Part shown: piece by piece, positions 6,676 to 11,355 of the stretch
Layout of the letters: each line of letters opens with the position of its first letter
Position numbering within the stretch: position 1 is the stretch's first letter
DNA from: Halobacteroidaceae bacterium
GTDB lineage: Bacteria; Bacillota; Halanaerobiia; B1SED10-174
NCBI GenBank assembly: GCA_003550445.1
Contig: PUKG01000246.1
Location: 1 to 11,355 of the forward strand
Direction of reading: 5' to 3'
Length of the DNA: 11,355 bases
Made by a program: the position numbers and the translations under genes
The notes under the pieces: model-generated
What the model saw: the letters and a program-made list of their open reading frames with translations, nothing else
The model's database searches: none
What the model was told of the DNA's origin: nothing

Positions 6676-7881
6676 GTGGATCTTCAGGATAAATTAAGGC
6701 GGATTCATAAAAAAGACCCATCCAAATCCAGGCAACAGAAAAATCTTCCCGATTTATCTCCTTTTTTAGGTGGGGAAGAAATAAGGGGTGAAGAAGGGGC
6801 TTTTTGGTCGGTAATAAAAGACTTTCCGGGAGAAGTCTGCCACGGAATGTACAAATTAGGGGAATTATTAACTCTGGACCTTTCGAGTATTAACCTCTGG
6901 GAAAAAAGAAGCAAAGGGGGTTTTGACCCCAGGGATTTGGTCTTTTTAGATACTGAAACCACGGGGCTTGCCGGTGGAACGGGAACGGTAGCTTTCCTTG
7001 TTGGCCTTGGGTTTTGGAAAGGAGATAGCTTTCGTCTCCAGCAATATATTATGCGGGATTTCCCGGAAGAACCGGCCATGCTCCAGGATCTTTCAGAGCT
7101 TTTAGAACCCAAAAAAATCCTTGTAACATTTAATGGCCGGAGTTTTGACTGGCCTCTTCTCCAAACGAGATTTACCCTGTCAAGAAAACACAGGGAGATT
7201 CCCTGCTGGGAGGAGCACTGGGACCTTCTTTTTTGGGCCCGAAGGTTGTGGCGAAGAAAACTTTCCAGCTGCAGCTTAACCTCCCTGGAAAGGAATATCC
7301 TGGGTTTTTTTCGCGAGGAAGATATTCCGGGATGGGAAATTCCCCAGAGGTATTTTGATTTTCTCAGGACCGGCCGGGGTGAAATGTTAAAGGACATTTG
7401 TGAGCATAATGTCTGGGATATTTTATCCATGGTAAGTATTTTGCTCCACCTCCTAAGAAAAGATTACCAAAAGGCAGAAAAAATTGAATGTCCCCGGGAG
7501 GCAATTGCCCTGGGGAAAATCCATGCAAAAAATAATTCGGGGGGTTCCCCCGAGGAATTTTACCTGCAAGCGGTTAATAAAGGGAGTAAAAACGTTAGGG
7601 AAGAAGCCTTAAAAAACCTTGCCCTTCACTACAAAAAAAGACGAAACTGGGAAAAAGCCCGGGAGGCCTGGATCTCCTTGCTTAAAACCCAAGAAAATTC
7701 CATCCTTGCCAGAACGGAGCTCGCAAAAATTTACGAACACCGACTTCCCGATTTTCCGAAGGCCTTAAAAATGACCATGCAGGCCCTTGCCCTGGCCTGG
7801 AATGAAGGAAGGGAAAAGGAAACCGCGGAATTGGATTACAGACGAAAAAGATTGGAGAGGAAATTAAATAAAAAAATTTAA
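6676..7881 (+). CDS. mrfB: MrfB/YprB-type DEDDh 3'-5' exonuclease with C-terminal helical repeats
   Basis: The protein has 401 residues, close to B. subtilis YprB (MrfB), the exonuclease partner of MrfA in repair of mitomycin-type lesions. The RNase H-like nuclease domain spans about 85-262 and all five catalytic residues are visible: D92 and E94 in FLDTETTGLAGG, D158 in TFNGRSFDWP, and H244 with D248 in EHNVWDIL. These should hold two metal ions. Residues from about 305 to 375 form helical repeats resembling TPR units (EALKNLALHYKKRRNWEKA, then ARTELAKIYE), probably a protein-docking region. The first 85 residues are charged and less conserved in appearance. The start is GTG 6676 with TGGAGGT (6661-6667) eight bases upstream. 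It follows mrfA by 111 bases, separated by a terminator, so mrfB may have its own promoter or depend on readthrough. Confidence 0.92.
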   Translation: MDLQDKLRRIHKKDPSKSRQQKNLPDLSPFLGGEEIRGEEGAFWSVIKDFPGEVCHGMYKLGELLTLDLSSINLWEKRSKGGFDPRDLVFLDTETTGLAGGTGTVAFLVGLGFWKGDSFRLQQYIMRDFPEEPAMLQDLSELLEPKKILVTFNGRSFDWPLLQTRFTLSRKHREIPCWEEHWDLLFWARRLWRRKLSSCSLTSLERNILGFFREEDIPGWEIPQRYFDFLRTGRGEMLKDICEHNVWDILSMVSILLHLLRKDYQKAEKIECPREAIALGKIHAKNNSGGSPEEFYLQAVNKGSKNVREEALKNLALHYKKRRNWEKAREAWISLLKTQENSILARTELAKIYEHRLPDFPKALKMTMQALALAWNEGREKETAELDYRRKRLERKLNKKI

Positions 7882-7968
7882 TGAGGGGTATTGTTCCCGG
7901 GATAAAAAAGGACTTAATCCCCTGTTCCCATTTATTGAGCTTGATGGAGGGACTATTAGGAGGTAGAA

Positions 7969-8568
7969 ATGATGAAGATTTTTCTTGTAAGGCATGGAGT
8001 AACAGAGTTCAACCAGAAACGGAGAATACAGGGCCAAAAAGATATTCCCCTTGCACCCGAAGGAAGAATCCAGGCCCGGGAAACCGGTTCTTACCTTCAA
8101 TCCCTTGGTTTGAAAAAAATATACTCAAGCGATCTTTCCCGGGCTCGAGAAACAGCCCAGATTATTGCCGAACCCATAGGGTTTACTCCCGTGGAGGTTC
8201 TTGGTTTACGGGAAATAAACATGGGCAGATGGGAAGGGCTTTCCTGGGAAGAAGTTGGAGAAAAATTTCCCGAAGAACAAAAGGCCTGGGTTGAAAATCC
8301 CCTTGATAATGGGCCTTCTGGGGGAGAAAACATTAAACAGGCCGCAGATAGATTTGAAAAAACAATTTTTTCTATTACTGAACCGGGGAAAAACGGTTCC
8401 CCAATTTTAATTGTTTCCCACGGACTGGTTATTGCGACCCTTGTTGCAAGTATGAGAGGTAAGTCCCCAGCTTTTTGGAGAGATTTTTCTCCTGATAATG
8501 CTTCGATTACAGAGTTACGTAGAGAAAATAACACCCTTGAACTGATTAGTTTTAATAAGCCGGTTTAG
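7969..8568 (+). CDS. Histidine phosphatase superfamily protein (phosphoglycerate mutase-like)
   Basis: The protein has 199 residues and the complete branch-1 histidine phosphatase signature. It has LVRHG (6-10) with the phospho-accepting H9, SSDLSRARETA (53-63) with the phosphate-binding R58, E82 in LREINMGRWEG as the probable acid/base, and VSHG (149-152) with H151. Family members include broad-specificity phosphatases, GpmB-like enzymes and CobC (alpha-ribazole phosphatase). The substrate cannot be told from sequence, and no cobalamin gene is nearby to support CobC. TAGGAGGT (7957-7964) precedes two possible starts, ATG 7969 and ATG 7972. The second would begin MKIFLVRHG, as is typical for the family. 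The gene follows mrfB by 87 bases, with no clear terminator between, and may be cotranscribed. No strong terminator is seen after it. Confidence 0.9.
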   Translation: MMKIFLVRHGVTEFNQKRRIQGQKDIPLAPEGRIQARETGSYLQSLGLKKIYSSDLSRARETAQIIAEPIGFTPVEVLGLREINMGRWEGLSWEEVGEKFPEEQKAWVENPLDNGPSGGENIKQAADRFEKTIFSITEPGKNGSPILIVSHGLVIATLVASMRGKSPAFWRDFSPDNASITELRRENNTLELISFNKPV

Positions 8569-8600
8569 GGGTAAAGGAGCCTGGTTTTTAAATATTTTTC

Positions 8601-8629
8601 TTGACAAAGTAAGTGGAAAAGGGTAAAAT
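8601..8629 (+). promoter_or_regulatory. Sigma-A promoter for the valS T-box transcript
   Basis: A perfect -35 TTGACA (8601-8606) and a -10 TAAAAT (8624-8629, one mismatch from consensus) are separated by 17 bases. This predicts a transcription start near 8635-8639, shortly before the T-box leader. Confidence 0.9.
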
Positions 8630-8636
8630 ATTGTAT

Positions 8637-8878
8637 TAATAAAATAGAGACAAGCAATGAAGGAGAGTAGTAACCTTTACCGCTTCAAAAGAGAGGGTCC
8701 TCCCGGCTGAAAAGGATCCGGGGTAGGAAAGGTGAAGTCGCTCCGGAGCTCTTCAGGTGAAAAATACTAGCCTGAAGCGGCCTTAAACCGTTAATCTTTT
8801 GAGTGCTGCGTAAGCAGAACTAAGGTGGTACCGCGGAAACTCCCTTTCGTCCTTTGAACGAGGGGGTTATTTTATTTT
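8637..8878 (+). promoter_or_regulatory. Valine T-box riboswitch leader of valS
   Basis: The leader senses uncharged tRNA-Val and lets transcription continue into valS. Stem I is visible: GGAG (8662-8665) pairs with CTCC (8741-8744), the specifier loop is AGTAGTA (8666-8672) opposite GAAGTCG (8734-8740), and ACCTTT (8673-8678) pairs with AAAGGT (8728-8733). The specifier codon is GTC (8737-8739), valine, matching the gene downstream. A second stem is CTTCAGG (8751-8757) with CCTGAAG (8771-8777), and a small hairpin CTGC-GTAA-GCAG lies at 8806-8817. The T-box AAGGTGGTACCGCGG is at 8822-8836. Its TGGT bulge would pair with the ACCA end of tRNA, consistent with the A73 discriminator of tRNA-Val. 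The terminator follows. Confidence 0.95.
8842..8878 (+). terminator. T-box-regulated terminator in the valS leader
   Basis: CCCTTTCGT (8842-8850) pairs with ACGAGGGGG (8858-8866), using two G-U pairs, around the loop CCTTTGA. The run TTATTTTATTTT follows. This is the default off-structure, displaced by the antiterminator when uncharged tRNA-Val binds the T-box sequence just upstream. Confidence 0.88.
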
Positions 8879-8891
8879 AGGGGGGAGAAAA

Positions 8892-11355
8892 ATGGAAGGA
8901 CTACCGAAAAGATATGACCCGCATCAAATTGAAAAAAGGTTGTACAAAGAGTGGGAAGAAAAAAACTACTTTGCCCCGAAGGGCGACGGACAATCCTATA
9001 CTATTCCTATGCCCCCACCAAACATTACCGGTGAACTCCACATGGGGCATGCCCTGAATAATACCCTTCAGGATATTCTCGCTCGCTGGCGGCGGATGGC
9101 CGGGGACAGGGTTCTCTGGCTTCCTGGAACCGACCATGCTTCCATCGCCACAGAAGCCAAAGTAGCAGCAAACTTGAAGAAAGAAGGGGTTGAGAAAAAA
9201 GACCTGGGACGGGAAGAATTTCTCGAGCGTGTCTGGGAGTGGAAAGAAAAATATGGTGGCATGATTACAGAACAATTAAGACGGCTTGGCTCATCCTGTG
9301 ATTGGAGCAGGGAGCGGTTTACCATGGACGAGGGTTTAAGTGAGGCTGTAATTGAAGCTTTCATAAGGCTATACGAAAAAGAACTTATTTATAGAGGAGA
9401 TTATATCGTAAACTGGTGCCCTTACTGCCAGACAACTCTATCGGATATTGAGGTAGAGCACAAGGAAAAAGCAGGTCACCTTTATCACATAAAATATCCC
9501 CTTTCAAGCGGTGATGGAGAATTGATTATAGCTACAACCAGACCGGAAACAATGCTCGGAGATACTGCAGTTGCGGTAAATCCTGATGATGAAAGGTACA
9601 AAGATTTTGTTGGGGAAGAAATAACCCTTCCCCTTATGGAAAGAAAAATTCCGATAATTGCTGATAGTTATGTTGACCCTGAGTTTGGAACAGGGGCTTT
9701 AAAAATTACTCCTGGCCATGATCCTAACGATTTTGAACTTGGTCAGAGGCATGGTTTGCCCAGGATTAATGCTATGGATGAAAAGGGAACCATGACTGAA
9801 GAAGCAGGTCCCTATTCAGGACTGGACCGTTATGAGGCACGAAAAAAGGTTCTTGAAGACTTAAAGGAAAGGGACCTACTGGCCCGGGTTGAGGATTATG
9901 AACATTCGGTAGGACATTGCTACCGCTGTGACAGAGAGATTGAACCTCTTGTCTCCAAGCAGTGGTTTGTAAAAATGAAGCCACTGGCAAAACCTGCCAT
10001 TAAAGCAGTAAAAGAAGGAGATGTTTGCTTCGTTCCTTCCCGTTTTGATAGGGTTTATCTCCAGTGGATGGAGGAGATAAGGGATTGGTGTATTTCTCGC
10101 CAGTTATGGTGGGGGCACCGGATTCCAGTCTGGTATTGCCAGGATTGCGATGAGGAAATTGCTGGCAGGAAAGAACCCGAGAATTGCCCTGAATGTGGAA
10201 GCAAGAATTTAGAACAGGATCCTGATGTTCTCGACACCTGGTTCAGCTCTGCCCTTTGGCCATTTTCAACCCTTGGTTGGCCGGAAAACACCGAGGATTT
10301 AAAGTTGTTTTTCCCGGCAGATGTCCTGGTAACGGCAAGGGATATAATCTTTTTTTGGGTAGCCAGAATGATTTTTTCCAGTATTGAGTTTATGGACCGG
10401 GCGCCCTTTGATGATGTTTTAATTCACGGTTTAATTCTTGATTCAGATGGGAAAAAAATGAGCAAATCAATGGGGACAGGGATTGACCCTCTTGAGGTAA
10501 TTGACCAGCATGGCGCTGATGCTCTCCGATTTGCTCTTGTTAATGGTTTTACCCTGGGAAATGATAACAGGTTCCGGGATGAAAAGGTAGAAGCCGGCAG
10601 GAATTTTACCAACAAACTCTGGAACGCAGCTCGCTTTTTTCTAATGAACCTTGGAGATTTTGATCCCAGGGATAAAGAGCTTAAACCCACGGACCTTCAC
10701 TCTCGCTGGATTTTGAGCAGGATGCAAACATGGACTGAAGAAATTGATGAACATCTAAAAAGTTATCGTTTTAGCGATTACGCCCGGGAAATTTATGAGT
10801 ATATCTGGAATGAGTTCTGCGATTGGTATATAGAAATGGCCAAACCCTCTCTCCAGGCTGACGATGGCAGTAGAGAAAAAGAGGAAACCCTGACTGTCCT
10901 CTGGCATGTTTTGGGTGGTCTTTTGAAAATGCTTCATCCCATAATGCCCTTTGTTAGCGAGGAAATTTGGCAGGCAATGCCTGGAAATGAAGAAACAATA
11001 ATGTATGCGCCCTGGCCCCGGCAAAATAAAGAATTGATCGATAAAAAGGCAGAAGAAGAAATGGAAACCCTACAATCTTTAATTAAAAGCATTCGAAATA
11101 TCCGTCAGGAAATGAATATTCCACCGGGAAGAAAAATTGAAGCCCAATTTTTCCTTGAGGATGAGGAAAGAGCTTTAATAGAGAAAGGACGGGATTACCT
11201 GGACCGTCTTGCCGGGATAGGGGATTACTCGATTCACTCCTGGGAAGAAGAAAAACCTGAACATGCAATATCGGCAATTTCCCGGGGAGTAGAGGTAGTG
11301 CTTCCCCTCGCTGGTCTTATGGATTTAAAAGAGGAATTGTCAAGGCTGGAGAAAA
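8892..11355 (+). CDS. valS: Valyl-tRNA synthetase (3' end beyond window)
   Basis: The frame is open from ATG 8892 to the right edge. It gives 821 residues of an enzyme normally about 880 long, so the C-terminal coiled coil is only beginning (LMDLKEELSRLEK). It charges tRNA-Val with valine in the cytoplasm. Motifs in order are the HIGH-type signature PNITGELHMGH (43-53), GTDHASIATE (79-88), the editing (CP1) domain with ATTRPETMLGDTAV (214-227) and FGTGALKITPGHDPND (265-280), and KMSKS (522-526). Paired cysteines WCPYC (175-179), CYRC (343-346), CQDC (416-419) and CPEC (432-435) suggest bound zinc. The helical anticodon-binding domain spans about 600-740. AGGGGGGA precedes the start. Expression is controlled by the T-box leader. 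Confidence 0.97.
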   Translation, partial: MEGLPKRYDPHQIEKRLYKEWEEKNYFAPKGDGQSYTIPMPPPNITGELHMGHALNNTLQDILARWRRMAGDRVLWLPGTDHASIATEAKVAANLKKEGVEKKDLGREEFLERVWEWKEKYGGMITEQLRRLGSSCDWSRERFTMDEGLSEAVIEAFIRLYEKELIYRGDYIVNWCPYCQTTLSDIEVEHKEKAGHLYHIKYPLSSGDGELIIATTRPETMLGDTAVAVNPDDERYKDFVGEEITLPLMERKIPIIADSYVDPEFGTGALKITPGHDPNDFELGQRHGLPRINAMDEKGTMTEEAGPYSGLDRYEARKKVLEDLKERDLLARVEDYEHSVGHCYRCDREIEPLVSKQWFVKMKPLAKPAIKAVKEGDVCFVPSRFDRVYLQWMEEIRDWCISRQLWWGHRIPVWYCQDCDEEIAGRKEPENCPECGSKNLEQDPDVLDTWFSSALWPFSTLGWPENTEDLKLFFPADVLVTARDIIFFWVARMIFSSIEFMDRAPFDDVLIHGLILDSDGKKMSKSMGTGIDPLEVIDQHGADALRFALVNGFTLGNDNRFRDEKVEAGRNFTNKLWNAARFFLMNLGDFDPRDKELKPTDLHSRWILSRMQTWTEEIDEHLKSYRFSDYAREIYEYIWNEFCDWYIEMAKPSLQADDGSREKEETLTVLWHVLGGLLKMLHPIMPFVSEEIWQAMPGNEETIMYAPWPRQNKELIDKKAEEEMETLQSLIKSIRNIRQEMNIPPGRKIEAQFFLEDEERALIEKGRDYLDRLAGIGDYSIHSWEEEKPEHAISAISRGVEVVLPLAGLMDLKEELSRLEK

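Noticed and set aside
6705..7430. A 241-residue open frame on the minus strand opposite mrfB
   Set aside because: It is antisense to a protein with an intact catalytic signature. Its translation is rich in Ser, Arg and Pro with no domain, and I see no ribosome binding site. It is a shadow of mrfB codon usage.
7881..8294. A 137-residue plus-strand frame starting at the mrfB stop and overlapping the phosphatase gene
   Set aside because: Most of it lies out of frame over the phosphatase, which has every family motif and its own ribosome binding site. The product shows no recognisable domain.
8901..11277. Several minus-strand open frames of 64-124 residues opposite valS
   Set aside because: The plus strand is one uninterrupted valyl-tRNA synthetase frame with all its motifs. 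The antisense frames are low-complexity shadows.
1..11355. CRISPR array, insertion sequence, phage, toxin-antitoxin or defence island
   Set aside because: No regularly spaced repeats, transposase, integrase or paired small antitoxin-like genes were seen. The genes are housekeeping, repair or transport functions with uniform codon use.

Overview
This window looks like a stretch of chromosome from an anaerobic, low- to mid-GC Firmicute, most likely a clostridial lineage. The evidence is strong GGAGG-type ribosome binding sites, TTG and GTG starts, a T-box leader on an aminoacyl-tRNA synthetase gene, an FprA-type flavodiiron protein, and the helicase/exonuclease pair known in Bacillus subtilis as MrfA/MrfB (YprA/YprB). 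The species cannot be named from the sequence. I see no CRISPR array, insertion sequence, phage gene, rRNA or tRNA.

Layout from left to right: (1) the tail of a small hydrophobic protein, then a half-size membrane permease with a start one base past that protein's stop (3-588). (2) A stand-alone flavodiiron protein (740-1930). It converges on a minus-strand 3-methyladenine DNA glycosylase gene, tag (1995-2591), with a GC-rich hairpin between them that can terminate both. (3) A 343-base gap, then a plus-strand run: a 107-residue membrane-anchored beta-repeat protein of unknown function (TTG start, 2935-3258), a divergent ribose-phosphate pyrophosphokinase (prs, 3354-4298) and, 22 bases later, mrfA (4321-6564). 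(4) An intrinsic terminator formed over the mrfA stop codon, a 90-base spacer with a degenerate LexA-like palindrome, then mrfB (GTG start, 6676-7881) and a histidine-phosphatase-family gene (7969-8568). (5) A consensus sigma-A promoter (8601-8629), a valine T-box leader with a visible GUC specifier, and valS, which runs off the right edge (8892 onward).

Functional themes: the middle of the window has a DNA-repair flavour. Tag removes 3-methyladenine. MrfA (helicase with a four-cysteine zinc site) and MrfB (DEDDh exonuclease with a helical-repeat tail) form an excision-repair route for mitomycin-type damage in B. subtilis. The flavodiiron protein detoxifies O2 or NO in anaerobes. valS is a separate transcription unit controlled by uncharged tRNA-Val.

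I found no clearly new system. The leads most worth checking are the terminator plus LexA-like site that may uncouple mrfB from mrfA, the Prs enzyme with several changed active-site positions, the small beta-repeat membrane protein ahead of prs, and the split permease at the left edge.
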